Assembly: GCF_022559625.1 (NCBI RefSeq)
Contig: NZ_CP042288.1
Coordinates: 2,118,155-2,182,154 of the forward strand
Source: Aquisalinus flavus
Lineage (GTDB): Bacteria > Pseudomonadota > Alphaproteobacteria > Caulobacterales > Parvularculaceae
Length of the DNA stretch: 64,000 nt
Direction of reading: 5' to 3'
The notes under the pieces were generated by a model, which was not told the origin of the DNA, did no database searches, and worked only from the letters and a program-made list of their open reading frames with translations. Both the position numbers and the translations under genes were made by a program. Of the stretch, positions 27,008 through 35,939 are shown piece after piece (position 1 is the first letter of the stretch; each line of letters begins with the position of its first letter).

Positions 27008-27727
27008 TTACTTCGCCGGCGGGATCTCGGTGGCGCGGGATGTGTCCAGATAGCGGGCGGAGACGATCTCCAGGCTGCCATCCTTCAGCTCGATCAGCAG
27101 CGGATTGCCGGTCGGCATCTCGACGCCGACAATGTCGTCATTAGAGACGTTGAACAGCATTTTCACGAGCGCGCGCAGGGAATTGCCATGGGCGGCGATG
27201 ATGAGATTGTCGCCGGCCTTGACGCGCGGGGCGATGTCGGCCTCCCAATAGGGCTGGACGCGGTCGAGGGTGGTTTTCAGCGATTCCGTTTTCGGCATGG
27301 TGACACCGGCGGGATAGCGGCCATCGGTCAGGGACGGGAACGCAGTCGCATCGTCCAGCTCCGGCGGCGGCGTGTCGTAGGAGCGGCGCCAGACGAGGAC
27401 CTGTTCCTCGCCATGCTTTTCGGCTGTCTCTGCCTTGTTCAGGCCGGTCAGCCCGCCATAATGGCGCTCGTTCAGCCGCCAGTCCTTGGTCACCGGCAGC
27501 CACGACTTGTCCATCTTGTCGAGGGCAATGTTCAGCGTACGGATCGCGCGGGACAGGACCGAGGTATAGGCGGCGGCAAATTCGACATTCTCCTGCGCCA
27601 GCAATTCACCGGCCTTGGCCGCCTCTTCCCGGCCCTGGTCGGTCAGATCGACATCGACCCAGCCGGTGAAACGGTTTTCCAGGTTCCAGGCGCTCTGGCC
27701 GTGACGGACAAGGGCAAGATAGGTCAT
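27008..27727 (-). CDS. gpmA: 2,3-bisphosphoglycerate-dependent phosphoglycerate mutase
   Basis: It interconverts 3- and 2-phosphoglycerate in glycolysis and gluconeogenesis. The 239-residue protein has the phosphohistidine motif [18 protein letters not shown] (catalytic His9), the acid/base [12 protein letters not shown] (about residues 87-98) and a second His in [12 protein letters not shown]. Length and motifs match the dPGM family. It stands alone on the minus strand. Confidence 0.96.
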   Translation of the reverse strand: MTYLALVRHGQSAWNLENRFTGWVDVDLTDQGREEAAKAGELLAQENVEFAAAYTSVLSRAIRTLNIALDKMDKSWLPVTKDWRLNERHYGGLTGLNKAETAEKHGEEQVLVWRRSYDTPPPELDDATAFPSLTDGRYPAGVTMPKTESLKTTLDRVQPYWEADIAPRVKAGDNLIIAAHGNSLRALVKMLFNVSNDDIVGVEMPTGNPLLIELKDGSLEIVSARYLDTSRATEIPPAK

Positions 27728-27845
27728 GGGCGGTCGATCCTCTCAATATAGATAATGCCGAAATCGTTCGGTGTTGATGTAACCCAGGCGGGCACTGATG
27801 ACAAATGGGATGTATAGCGGTGACCGCCCCACTCCCGGCTCAGGC

Positions 27846-28784
27846 TCACTCCTCGACGGCGGGCATGAGCGGGACGCGCAGGGCGCCGGGCACAATCTCG
27901 AAGATCAGCGGCTCCTCGCTTTCAAGAATCTCGCCATCAACGGTGTAATGGATCGGCTCGCCATCGCGCGGCGCGATCGAGCAGCGCTTGCACTCGCGCA
28001 CATCGACGGAGTCGGAACTCGAAAGCCCGCCCATCACCGCCTCGGCGACGCGGGCGAGGAAACCGAAGCCGTCATGGGCCTCGGTCAGGTAGACGGCGAG
28101 CATGCCTGCGTCGAGATGATCGCGATGGGGCACGCCGTCGACCGAGCCGTGAAAGGCGTTATTGGAAACGATGATCGTGTTGGTCGACACTTCCTCGGAG
28201 CGGTTATCCATCTGGACGCGATAGCGGTGCTCGCTGGAATAGAACAGGGCGTCGGCGGATTCGATCAGGCTCATCGCCTTGTCATGGAGATTGTCGGCGA
28301 CGCGGAAATTCTCCCGCGCCTCGGCAACTTCGGCAAAGGTGCCGAGAACGACATTGTTGAGGAAAGCGCGGCCATTGACCCGGGCAATGTCGACGGTGGT
28401 CGTCTCCGCCGCCAGCGCCGCTTCGAGAGCCTCCCACGGGTCGACGGGGAAGCCGAGATCGCGGGTGAACATGTTCGCCGTACCGAAGGGCAGCGGCAGG
28501 AAAACAGGCTTGTGCTCGCCCGGCAGCCTGGTGACGATGTCGGCGAGCGCGGCAATCGTGCCATCACCGCCAATGACGATGTAATAATCCGCATCGGGAT
28601 GGCATTTCGGGGCGGCTTCCATCAGTGCCGGACAATCATCCAGCACGAAGTCGACCTCGAACCCTGACGCGATCAGCGGTTTGTGGACTTCTTCGCGCAG
28701 CATATGCAGGTCCGTAGAGGACACACGGCCGGAATGCTTGTTGACGAAAGCAACGGCCTTTTTCAGGCGGGCGGGGGATGTCAT
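27846..28784 (-). CDS. Diacylglycerol kinase-family lipid kinase
   Basis: The 312-residue protein has the DAGK catalytic domain: VNKHSGRV near the N-terminus and the nucleotide loop VIGGDGTIAALADI (about residues 91-104). FLPLPFGTANMFTRDLG follows, the family's P-x-G-T-x-N-x-x-x-R motif. The second, beta-sandwich half carries FGFLARVAEA and TVDGEILE. Members phosphorylate diacylglycerol, sphingosine or similar lipids; the exact substrate is open. Its ATG overlaps the TGA of the upstream metallophosphoesterase gene (ATGA), showing coupling in the murJ-trpS operon. Confidence 0.9.
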   Translation of the reverse strand: MTSPARLKKAVAFVNKHSGRVSSTDLHMLREEVHKPLIASGFEVDFVLDDCPALMEAAPKCHPDADYYIVIGGDGTIAALADIVTRLPGEHKPVFLPLPFGTANMFTRDLGFPVDPWEALEAALAAETTTVDIARVNGRAFLNNVVLGTFAEVAEARENFRVADNLHDKAMSLIESADALFYSSEHRYRVQMDNRSEEVSTNTIIVSNNAFHGSVDGVPHRDHLDAGMLAVYLTEAHDGFGFLARVAEAVMGGLSSSDSVDVRECKRCSIAPRDGEPIHYTVDGEILESEEPLIFEIVPGALRVPLMPAVEE

Positions 28785-29608
28785 AGGTCGTGTGCCTCGG
28801 TCAGCTGCCAGCCACGATCGGTCCTGGCGAAGGAGCGGGTTTTTTCCGGCTCGAAATGTTCACCCGCATACCGAATGATGCGTGTGTGGAGGATGTCGCC
28901 TTCCGCCTCGATGACGTTGAAGGACGGCACATCGCCGCGCGTGCGGGTGGAGGAGGCGGTACCGGCCTGGGACAGGATGATCTTGCGCTCGCCGACATCG
29001 ACGGCGCGCACGCGGCCATGATGGACATGGCCGGTCATCAGGATATCGACCCCGGCCTCGACCAGACGCTCGAGGATATGGGGCGCACGCGGAATGACCG
29101 CGCGCCCGGCGCTGCCCGCCTCGGGCTCGGGAAAGAACGGGTGGTGGATACCGAGAATGTTGAGACGCCCTGCCCGGCTGTCCTGAAAGGTCGTCAGCGC
29201 CCTGGAAATCTGACTGGACGACAGCCGCCCTGTCGACCAGTCGAGCGAGAGGCGTATGCGTGTCGCGGAATTAAGCCCTACAAAGACGAAATTCTTGGCC
29301 AGCGTCACCGGCTCCGGGTCGCGGTTGAGCGAATCGCGGAACCGCTTCCACGGCGTCACGAAACGCTGCCAGAGATTGTAGACCGGCGCGTCATGATTGC
29401 CGGGAATGATCGTCGTACGCTGTTTCAGGAGATCGAAGAACAGGGCCGCCTCGGCAAATTCACGGCGGCGGCCAGACTGGGTCAGGTCGCCGGTTACGAT
29501 CACCTCGTCGACATGGGCGCGATTGAAGTAGTCCTTCAGGGCTTCCAGAACCGGCGCATCGATCCTGCCGAAATGGAGGTCTGAAAGATGCGCGAATGTG
29601 GTGGCCAT
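28781..29608 (-). CDS. Calcineurin-like metallophosphoesterase
   Basis: This 275-residue cytoplasmic phosphoesterase has all metal-binding blocks: SDLHFGRID (residues 8-16), VTGDLTQSGRR (about 38-48), IPGNHDAPVYN (about 68-78) and MTGHVHHGRVR (about 195-205). Family members cleave phosphomonoesters or diesters such as lipid-linked intermediates or cyclic nucleotides. Co-translation with a lipid kinase (4-bp overlap) and a 3-bp gap from the exported EEP enzyme suggest a lipid or phosphate-ester theme, which is inference. Confidence 0.92.
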   Translation of the reverse strand: MATTFAHLSDLHFGRIDAPVLEALKDYFNRAHVDEVIVTGDLTQSGRRREFAEAALFFDLLKQRTTIIPGNHDAPVYNLWQRFVTPWKRFRDSLNRDPEPVTLAKNFVFVGLNSATRIRLSLDWSTGRLSSSQISRALTTFQDSRAGRLNILGIHHPFFPEPEAGSAGRAVIPRAPHILERLVEAGVDILMTGHVHHGRVRAVDVGERKIILSQAGTASSTRTRGDVPSFNVIEAEGDILHTRIIRYAGEHFEPEKTRSFARTDRGWQLTEAHDL

Positions 29609-29611
29609 GAC

Positions 29612-30931
29612 TTACTCTTCCTGTTGCTTCAACCTGAGATCGACCCAGACCAGTCTATGGTCCGAGGAGACGACAGGCCAGCCTTCGCCGACCAACTCAA
29701 AACCCGGTTGATCCGGGGTGGGCCAGAAAACGCCTGAGCCGACGACCTGGAAGTCCTGCCGGGAAGGTAACACATAATCGATCCGCAGGTTCCCGACGGA
29801 CGTTTCGCCGGTATCGCTGAAATCGGCCGTGTCGAGGGCGGCTGGCGTGATGTGGCCGCTGTTGACACCGCCCTGGCGCTCGGCTGCAGCGACGGCGCCT
29901 TCGCTTGACGGGGCGGGGTCGAGGATCAGGGGATTATCGAGCAGGAGGGAGATGGCGTTGTTGTAGCTGTCGCCCTCATTCGGGTCGGCATTGAGGTCGC
30001 CGAAGATGATGAACGGCTCGCCCTCCCTGATGCCGCCGGTCCGGCCCTTGTCGTCATAGATGTAGTCACCCGCCCCTGGGGTGACATAGTCCGCAATCAG
30101 ACGGATTTCGTCATGGTTGCGGCGGCCATTGCGGTCTTCCGGGCCGTCAAAGGAGGGCGGGGTCGGATGGGCGGCGATGATGTGGACGGGCTGGTCTTCA
30201 TACAGGAAGGAGACATCGACCATGGTCTTGGAGGACAGGCGGAACACTTCCTGCGCCTCGGCGGAGTAAAACTCCGTTGGCATCGCATTGTCCGGCATGT
30301 CCTTCCACAGGAAGGTCTGGAAAGTGCGCGTGCGTGGCATGAAGACGCGCTTTTTCGACAGGATCGCCATGCCATACTGGCCCTCATAGACACCATAGCC
30401 GAAGGCATCATTGCCATAGCCGCGGGTGCCGGGCTCGGTCACGGCCTGGCCGTCATTGTCGAGATCGACCCCCGAGGCGAGGCCGGTATTGACGTTGGGC
30501 GAATAGATGAAGGGATAGGACAGCGCCTTCTTGCCATCGACCGGTTCGGGGTCGAGATATTTGTCGCGGAAGACACCGAGCGGGCGGTCATTATTGTCCC
30601 AGTCGATCTCGTTCAGCACGAGGATGTCGGGATCGACGCGGCGGATGATCTCGGCGACCGCCTCGATTTGCGGATCACCGCCAGCCATCAGGTCTTCAAG
30701 CAACTGGCCCTGCTCGTCGCGATAGAAGGAGACGTTGAAGGTCGCCACCCGCAGCGCGCCTTCTGGCCTGGCAGGCGGCCAGTCCGCCGCAGCGGGCTCG
30801 GCGGCAGGGTCGGCGGTTTGCTGGAGCGCTTCGGATTGCGGAACCATCTCCTGCGCCGTGCTGTCGTCAGATGCATTCTGCCCGCAGGCGGCAAGCAAGG
30901 CGATGGCAGTGGTGGCAAGCAGTCTCTTCAT
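29612..30931 (-). CDS. Lipoprotein of the endonuclease/exonuclease/phosphatase (EEP) family
   Basis: This 439-residue exported protein begins MKRLLATTAIALLAACGQ with lipobox LAAC. An acidic linker runs to about residue 55. The EEP domain (about 58-435) has LRVATFNVSFYRD, LVLNEIDWDNNDRP (catalytic Glu), IAAHPTPPS, FGDLNADPNEGDS and the terminal SSDHRLVWVDLRL (catalytic Asp-His). Exported members are phosphatases, sphingomyelinase-like enzymes or nucleases; this type is often called an endonuclease/exonuclease/phosphatase lipoprotein with no proven substrate. It lies in the operon 21 bp after trpS and 3 bp before the metallophosphoesterase. Confidence 0.9.
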   Translation of the reverse strand: MKRLLATTAIALLAACGQNASDDSTAQEMVPQSEALQQTADPAAEPAAADWPPARPEGALRVATFNVSFYRDEQGQLLEDLMAGGDPQIEAVAEIIRRVDPDILVLNEIDWDNNDRPLGVFRDKYLDPEPVDGKKALSYPFIYSPNVNTGLASGVDLDNDGQAVTEPGTRGYGNDAFGYGVYEGQYGMAILSKKRVFMPRTRTFQTFLWKDMPDNAMPTEFYSAEAQEVFRLSSKTMVDVSFLYEDQPVHIIAAHPTPPSFDGPEDRNGRRNHDEIRLIADYVTPGAGDYIYDDKGRTGGIREGEPFIIFGDLNADPNEGDSYNNAISLLLDNPLILDPAPSSEGAVAAAERQGGVNSGHITPAALDTADFSDTGETSVGNLRIDYVLPSRQDFQVVGSGVFWPTPDQPGFELVGEGWPVVSSDHRLVWVDLRLKQQEE

Positions 30932-30952
30932 CGTCGATACCCCTTCTTTATA

Positions 30953-31984
30953 TTAGACAAGGAAACCGACGATTTCCTTGACCTCGCGCATGATCGGCGC
31001 GGCGATGGCATCAGCGCGCCCAGCCCCGTCCTTCAGGACTTTTTCAAGATGGGCTTCATCGCCCTGGATCTCGCGCATCCTTGCAGTGATTGGTGACAGT
31101 TTTTCGACAGCCAGATCGGCCAGCGCCGGTTTGAAGACGCCAAAGCCCTGCCCGCCGAAATCGGCGATGACATGTTCCTTCTCGACGCCAGCGAGCGCGG
31201 CATAGATACCGACGAGATTATCCGCCTCGGGACGGCCGGTCAGGCCTTCGACGTCACCCGGCAGCGGCTCCGGATCGGTTTTCGCCTTCTTGATCTTCCT
31301 GGCGATCATATCGGCATCGTCGGTCATGTTGATGCGCGAATTGTCGGCCGGATCGGATTTCGACATCTTGGCCGTGCCGTCCTTCAGGCTCATCACGCGC
31401 GCGCCGGCGCCCTTGATCAGCGGCTCCGGCAGCGGGAAGAAATCCGGGCAGCCGAAATCATTATTGAACTTGGCCGCCGTGTCGCGGGCCAGCTCCAGAT
31501 GCTGCTTCTGGTCGTCGCCGACGGGTACATGGGTCGCCTTGTAGGCGAGAATATCCGCACTCATCAGGTTGGGATAGACGAACAGCCCGGCGGAGGCGCG
31601 CTCCTTGTCCTTGCCGGCCTTGTCCTTGAACTGGGTCATGCGGTTGAGCCAGCCCATGCGCGCGACGCAGTTGAAGATCCAGGCGAGCTCGGCATGGGCC
31701 GAGACATGCGACTGGTTGAAGATGATCGACTTTTCCGGGTCGATGCCGGCGGCGAGATAGGCGGCGGCAATCTCCAGCGTCTGGGCGCGCAACCTGGCCG
31801 GGTCCTGCCAGACGGTGATCGCGTGCATGTCGACGACGCAGAACAGACAGTCATGGGACTGCTGCAGCGTGACGAATTTGCGGATCGCGCCGAGATAATT
31901 GCCGAGGTGAAGGTTGCCGGTGGGCTGAACGCCGGAAAACACGCGCTCGGGGCCCTTATAGCTGGATGTTGGGTGCTCGCTCAT
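30953..31984 (-). CDS. trpS: Tryptophan--tRNA ligase
   Basis: This class I synthetase charges tRNA-Trp. The 343-residue protein has the HIGH-type motif HLGN at residues 26-29 ([13 protein letters not shown]) and KMSKS at 206-210 ([10 protein letters not shown]). It follows murJ by 41 bp on the same strand, a pairing common in Alphaproteobacteria. The three genes downstream are closely packed, so the operon extends past trpS. Confidence 0.97.
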   Translation of the reverse strand: MSEHPTSSYKGPERVFSGVQPTGNLHLGNYLGAIRKFVTLQQSHDCLFCVVDMHAITVWQDPARLRAQTLEIAAAYLAAGIDPEKSIIFNQSHVSAHAELAWIFNCVARMGWLNRMTQFKDKAGKDKERASAGLFVYPNLMSADILAYKATHVPVGDDQKQHLELARDTAAKFNNDFGCPDFFPLPEPLIKGAGARVMSLKDGTAKMSKSDPADNSRINMTDDADMIARKIKKAKTDPEPLPGDVEGLTGRPEADNLVGIYAALAGVEKEHVIADFGGQGFGVFKPALADLAVEKLSPITARMREIQGDEAHLEKVLKDGAGRADAIAAPIMREVKEIVGFLV

Positions 31985-32025
31985 AGTGGGCGCGTGTTAG
32001 CGGATATTTCCGCCAGGCACCAGCC

Positions 32026-33624
32026 TTAAGCGCGCCTGGTGATCAGCCCCTTGAAGTCGGAGAGTCGGGCGCCGCCGAACAGGACGGCACAGGCCCCGTA
32101 TAGCGCGCCGCCGCCGGCGACGATGGCCAGCAGCAAGAGCCAGAGCTGGCCGCCGAAGAACGGCAGCAGCAGGCCGGTATTCTCCGCCGCGGCCCAGACC
32201 GCGAGCCCCATGACAATGGCGGCAATGACGAGACGCGGCGTGCGCCGGGTCAGCCGGTCATCAGGCCGCAGGATGCCGGCCTTCCACAGCTGGCGCGACA
32301 GCAGGATGACCTCGGTCCATGACGCGACGATGGTGGCGATGGGGATGGCGATAAAGCCGATCATCGGGAACAGGGTGAGCGACAGGACCATATTGATCGA
32401 GATTGCCAGCAGCGCGAATTTCATCGGGGTGCGCGTATTCTCCCGCGCGAAATAGGCCGAGGAGACCACTTTCTGCAGGCAGAAGGACAACAGCCCGAAG
32501 CCGTAGACAGACAAGGCAAGGCCTGTCGCCTCGGCATCGCGCACGAGATAGGCGCTTTCGTTCTGACCGAAATAGGACAGGGCGTCGCCGGCGAAGTCGA
32601 TGAACAGGGCCGCGCAGATGAGAGTCGGCATGGCCATCAGTGCCGCCGCGGCTGGCAGGCCGAACAGCAGGACCAGTTCCAGCCCGCGATTGAGATTGGA
32701 CCGGGCAGCGGGCTCGTCCCCCTCCTTCACCGCGCGGGAGATCGCCGGCATCAGCACGATGCCGAGGGTTATCCCGATCATCGACAGCGGCAGCTGGTAG
32801 AGCTGGTCGGCATTCATCAGCCAAGAGATCGCGCCGGCCTCGCGCGAGGCGATGTTGGTGCCGACGATCGTGTTGATCTGCAGCGCGCCAGCGCCGATGA
32901 AGCCGGGCCAGCCCAGCGCCAGCATGCGCTTGATATGCGGTGTCCATTTCGGCAGGCGCAGCTTGAGCAGGAAGCCGGAGCGCCATGCCCCGAACATGAG
33001 GATGGCAAGCTGGGCGAGGCCTGCGGCGAAAACCGACCACGACGCAGCGTAGCCGGTCACGGTCACGCCGCGATCGGCATAGACGAGCACGACGGCAATC
33101 ATGATGACGTTGAGCGCCAGCGGCGCGGCGGCGGCGGCGGCAAAGCGGTGCATTGCGTTCAGCAGCCCGCCATAAAGCCCGACCAGCGACATGCAGGCCA
33201 GATAAGGGAACATGATGATGGTGAAGTGGGTCGCAAGGCGGAATTTCTCCGGGTCATCCTCGAAGCCGGTGGCGACGACCCAGACGAAAGCGGGCGCGAA
33301 AATCATCACCACCGCCGACAGGGCGGTGAGGATGAAGATCATCCACGCCAGCACGTCCTCGGCAAAAGCCCGCGCCTCTTCATCGCCGCCCTCGACATGA
33401 CGCCCCTGGAAGAGCGGGATGAAGGCGGCCTGGAATGCCCCCTCGGCGAGCAGGCGGCGGAACATGTTCGGAAAGCGGAACGCGGCCCAGAAGGCGTCGG
33501 CGACCGGCGATCCTGACGCGCCGATGACACCGGCGATCAGCACCTGACGCGCGAAACCGAACACGCGCGACAGCATGATCAGCCCCGAAACGGTTGCCAT
33601 CGACTTTACCAGACTGCGTGACAT
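32026..33624 (-). CDS. murJ: Lipid II flippase
   Basis: It moves lipid-linked peptidoglycan precursor (lipid II) across the inner membrane. From the start at 33624 the protein has 532 residues and begins MSRSLVKSMATVSGLIMLSRVFGFARQVLIA, the family hallmark. It has about 14 hydrophobic segments and the conserved AFWAAFRFPNMFRRLLAEGAFQAAFIP line. An N-terminal extension possible from 33774 is unlike the family and was rejected. The 439-bp region upstream to tetR holds divergent promoters and three operators; murJ is the first gene of the operon ending in the lipid kinase. Confidence 0.95.
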   Translation of the reverse strand: MSRSLVKSMATVSGLIMLSRVFGFARQVLIAGVIGASGSPVADAFWAAFRFPNMFRRLLAEGAFQAAFIPLFQGRHVEGGDEEARAFAEDVLAWMIFILTALSAVVMIFAPAFVWVVATGFEDDPEKFRLATHFTIIMFPYLACMSLVGLYGGLLNAMHRFAAAAAAPLALNVIMIAVVLVYADRGVTVTGYAASWSVFAAGLAQLAILMFGAWRSGFLLKLRLPKWTPHIKRMLALGWPGFIGAGALQINTIVGTNIASREAGAISWLMNADQLYQLPLSMIGITLGIVLMPAISRAVKEGDEPAARSNLNRGLELVLLFGLPAAAALMAMPTLICAALFIDFAGDALSYFGQNESAYLVRDAEATGLALSVYGFGLLSFCLQKVVSSAYFARENTRTPMKFALLAISINMVLSLTLFPMIGFIAIPIATIVASWTEVILLSRQLWKAGILRPDDRLTRRTPRLVIAAIVMGLAVWAAAENTGLLLPFFGGQLWLLLLAIVAGGGALYGACAVLFGGARLSDFKGLITRRA

Positions 33625-34063
33625 GGAGAGCCTTACCCGAAGAGACGCCCGTCGCCGCCCCGAAGCAGGACCGGCCAACGCGAAGGATACCAGCGTTTGC
33701 GGCAGGACCAAGGAAAGAGCAAGGGGTGTTTCGGACCTTTGGGGGAATGCCCGCCATTTAAAGGCAGGCAACATGGTGGCCCGGCTGTAACGACCTTATC
33801 CGGTTTACGCCGGCATCTTTACCGGCAACGTGCCTTGTCGGTCATCACGCCGAGCCATCGAGCTGCATCCGGCAGCCAGCTCCCCCGAGCTACCAAATGT
33901 GAACGCTGCCGTTTCGCCTGGCGCTGCCGGTTTCGATAAGGGACCGGCAACTCTCTCCGCCAGACGGAATGAACATCGTTCACAACGGACAATACCACAA
34001 AATGAACATAGTTCAAGATGATTTTGAACTTTGTTCATGAAATTTTTTCAGCTATGTAGGGGC
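33625..34063. promoter_or_regulatory. Divergent promoter region between murJ and tetR
   Basis: 439 bp with no coding frame of its own. It contains a small hairpin (GCCGGTTTCGATAAGGGACCGGC near 33928), then the three TGAAC-type palindromes close to tetR. The part near murJ is plain GC-rich sequence. Nothing else recognised. Confidence 0.5.
33970..34037. promoter_or_regulatory. Three phased TetR-type operators
   Basis: Three 13-bp palindromes of the form TGAAC-WTN-GTTCA: TGAACATCGTTCA (33970-33982), TGAACATAGTTCA (34003-34015) and TGAACTTTGTTCA (34025-34037). Their starts lie 33 and 22 bp apart, exact multiples of 11 bp, so bound dimers would sit on one face of the helix. They end 26 bp before the tetR start, pointing to autoregulation. 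Confidence 0.82.
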
Positions 34064-34681
34064 ATGGCATATGAAACCTCCCCCCGCGAAACCCAGGAAG
34101 AGATGCGCGAACGCGCCCTCGATATCGGTGAAGCCCTGATCCGTGAAGGCGGGCTGACACAGGTCAAGGCCCGTGTTCTGGCCGTGCGCCTGAACGTGTC
34201 GGTCGGCACGATCTACAATCTGTTCGGCCAGATGGACGAATTCGTCTACCGCCTCAACGCCCGCGCCCTTGACGGCCTGTTCATCGCCGGCCAGCAGGCG
34301 ATCGAGGCGGCGAGGACGCAGAACAAGGACGTCACCGGCCAGATGCTGGCGCTATCGCGCGCCTATCTCGACTACGTCATCGCCCATCCCGACGAGTGGA
34401 ACGCCGTGCTGACCTTCATGCAGCGGCGCACCGGCACGCCGCCGGACTGGTACAGGGAAAAGGAACGCGCCGTCAGCGGGCTCGTCGCCAGCACGATCGC
34501 GCAGATGCCCGGCATGGACGATATCGCGCGCTGCCGGATGATGGCCCGCGCCATGTGGGGCGCGGTGCATGGCATCGTCACGGTTTCGCTGCGTCCGGCC
34601 GGTATGGACCAGCATGTCGAGGAGATCTGGGAACAGATCGATTTCGTTGTCCGCTCCATCGCCGCGGGAATGGAAGGCTGA
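34064..34681 (+). CDS. TetR-family transcriptional regulator
   Basis: The 205-residue protein begins MAYETSPRETQEEMRERALDI, placed after TAGGGGC as ribosome site; the ATG at 34031 lies in the operator region and is less likely. The N-terminal helix-turn-helix spans about residues 15-60 (GLTQVKARVLAVRLNVSVGTIYNLFG). A helical ligand-binding domain follows (WDYV-like LDYVIAHPDEWNAVLTFM; MMARAMWGAVHGIVTVSL). This resembles the TetR/AcrR class with a C-terminal TetR_C_33-like domain. It sits beside wrbA (convergent), which it may also control. Confidence 0.88.
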   Translation: MAYETSPRETQEEMRERALDIGEALIREGGLTQVKARVLAVRLNVSVGTIYNLFGQMDEFVYRLNARALDGLFIAGQQAIEAARTQNKDVTGQMLALSRAYLDYVIAHPDEWNAVLTFMQRRTGTPPDWYREKERAVSGLVASTIAQMPGMDDIARCRMMARAMWGAVHGIVTVSLRPAGMDQHVEEIWEQIDFVVRSIAAGMEG

Positions 34682-34701
34682 CCGCTTTCAACGCCGCATG
34701 A

Positions 34702-34733
34702 AAAAGCCGGTACGGGAACCCGCACCGGCTTTT
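34702..34733. terminator. Two-way intrinsic terminator between tetR and wrbA
   Basis: AAAAGCCGGT (34702-34711) pairs with ACCGGCTTTT (34724-34733), a perfect 10-bp stem with A/T tracts on both sides, serving both convergent genes. Confidence 0.85.
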
Positions 34734-34756
34734 CTGATCCATCATGGTAAGCGCGC

Positions 34757-35356
34757 TCAGGCGGAGAGTTTTGCCGCCGTGTTGGCGACGCGGGCGCCAA
34801 GATATTTCGCGCCGTCGAGCTCGATCCGGCTCGGCTGGCGGCTGCCGTCGCCACCGGCGATGGTCGAGGCGCCATAAGGCGAGCCGCCCTCGACGCTGTC
34901 GAGCGTCAGCTGGCCCTGGAACCCGTAATCGAGGCCGACGATGGTCATGCCGAAATGCAGCATGTTGGTGATGATCGAGAACAGGGTCGTCTCCTGTCCG
35001 CCATGCTGGGATGCTGTACCGGTAAAGGCAGCGCCGACCTTGCCATTCAGGGCGCCCCTCGCCCACAGGCCACCGGCCTGGTCGAGAAAGGCCGCCATCT
35101 GCGAGGACATGCGCCCGAAGCGGGTGCCGGTGCCGATGATGATCGCGTCATAATCGGCAAGCTCTGCGACCGTGGCGACGGGGGCCGCCTGGTCGAGCTT
35201 GAAGCCGGCGTTTTTCGCGACCTCATCCGGCGCGGTTTCCGGCACGCGCTTCACATCCACCTCGGCGCCGGCCTCGCGCGCGCCCTCGGCAATGGCGGTG
35301 GCCATGGTCTCGAGATGACCGTAGCTGGAATAATAAAGAACGAGAACTTTTGCCAT
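34757..35356 (-). CDS. wrbA: NAD(P)H:quinone oxidoreductase of the WrbA family
   Basis: This FMN-dependent enzyme reduces quinones by two electrons, avoiding semiquinone radicals. The 199-residue protein starts at 35356 (ribosome site GGAGG) with [19 protein letters not shown], the flavodoxin-like FMN loop. [19 protein letters not shown] (about residues 78-96) and [17 protein letters not shown] (about 110-126) are WrbA hallmarks. It converges on tetR. With gdx and tetR it forms an apparent insertion between glnD and murJ. Confidence 0.95.
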   Translation of the reverse strand: MAKVLVLYYSSYGHLETMATAIAEGAREAGAEVDVKRVPETAPDEVAKNAGFKLDQAAPVATVAELADYDAIIIGTGTRFGRMSSQMAAFLDQAGGLWARGALNGKVGAAFTGTASQHGGQETTLFSIITNMLHFGMTIVGLDYGFQGQLTLDSVEGGSPYGASTIAGGDGSRQPSRIELDGAKYLGARVANTAAKLSA

Positions 35357-35488
35357 GATAGCCTCCAAGTCATTCTGCTCGGACCAGACATAATATGCCT
35401 GAAGGCCGAGCGCCGTTGCTGATTGGGCAAATATCTGTTGCGGTTTGCTCAGGACCGGGCCGCTCGGGCTGCGCCACCACGCCGGCCT

Positions 35489-35812
35489 TTAGGATGGCGA
35501 GCCCGACAGCTTCATCAGAAGAATGCCGCCCACGATCAGGCACGCCGCGACGACACGCATGGGCGTGAGCATCTCCCCGAGGACCAGAACGCCGACAATA
35601 AACGCACCGACGGCCCCGATACCGGTCCATACGGTATAGGCGGTCCCGAGCGGCAGGGAGCGCATGGCAAGCGACAGCAGCGCGAAGCTGGCGATCATCG
35701 CGATGATAGTGACCGCGCTTGGGAGCAGGATCGTGAAACCCTCGGACTTTTTCATCGAGAAAGCCCAGACGATTTCAAGCAATCCGGCGACAAAGAGATA
35801 AACCCAGGCCAT
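35489..35812 (-). CDS. gdx: Guanidinium exporter of the SMR family
   Basis: This four-helix inner-membrane antiporter exports guanidinium in exchange for protons. The 107-residue protein matches the Gdx/SugE subgroup rather than Emr[22 protein letters not shown] has the central Glu13, and [20 protein letters not shown] is the second hallmark. A guanidine-II riboswitch lies directly upstream, which supports the substrate. The ribosome site GGAGGG is located between the second riboswitch hairpin and the ATG. It is apparently monocistronic. Confidence 0.93.
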   Translation of the reverse strand: MAWVYLFVAGLLEIVWAFSMKKSEGFTILLPSAVTIIAMIASFALLSLAMRSLPLGTAYTVWTGIGAVGAFIVGVLVLGEMLTPMRVVAACLIVGGILLMKLSGSPS

Positions 35813-35836
35813 GAGAAAAGGCCCTCCATGAATGGC

Positions 35837-35880
35837 TCGGGCCGTCCCGAAAGTGCACGAAGAACACGGGTCGTCCCGCG
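35837..35880 (-). promoter_or_regulatory. Guanidine-II (mini-ykkC) riboswitch
   Basis: On the minus strand two small hairpins with ACGR loops occur in tandem: CGGG-ACGA-CCCG (35867-35878) and CGGG-ACGG-CCCG (35838-35849), separated by 17 nt. Two such hairpins are the whole mini-ykkC aptamer; guanidine joins their loops. The second ends a few bases before the gdx ribosome site, so ligand would free it and switch on the exporter. Confidence 0.9.
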
Positions 35881-35939
35881 GGCGCCTGATATAGGGGCGG
35901 GTGCCGCGCCGATCAAGTCATCCCGGCCCAGGGGCAGTT

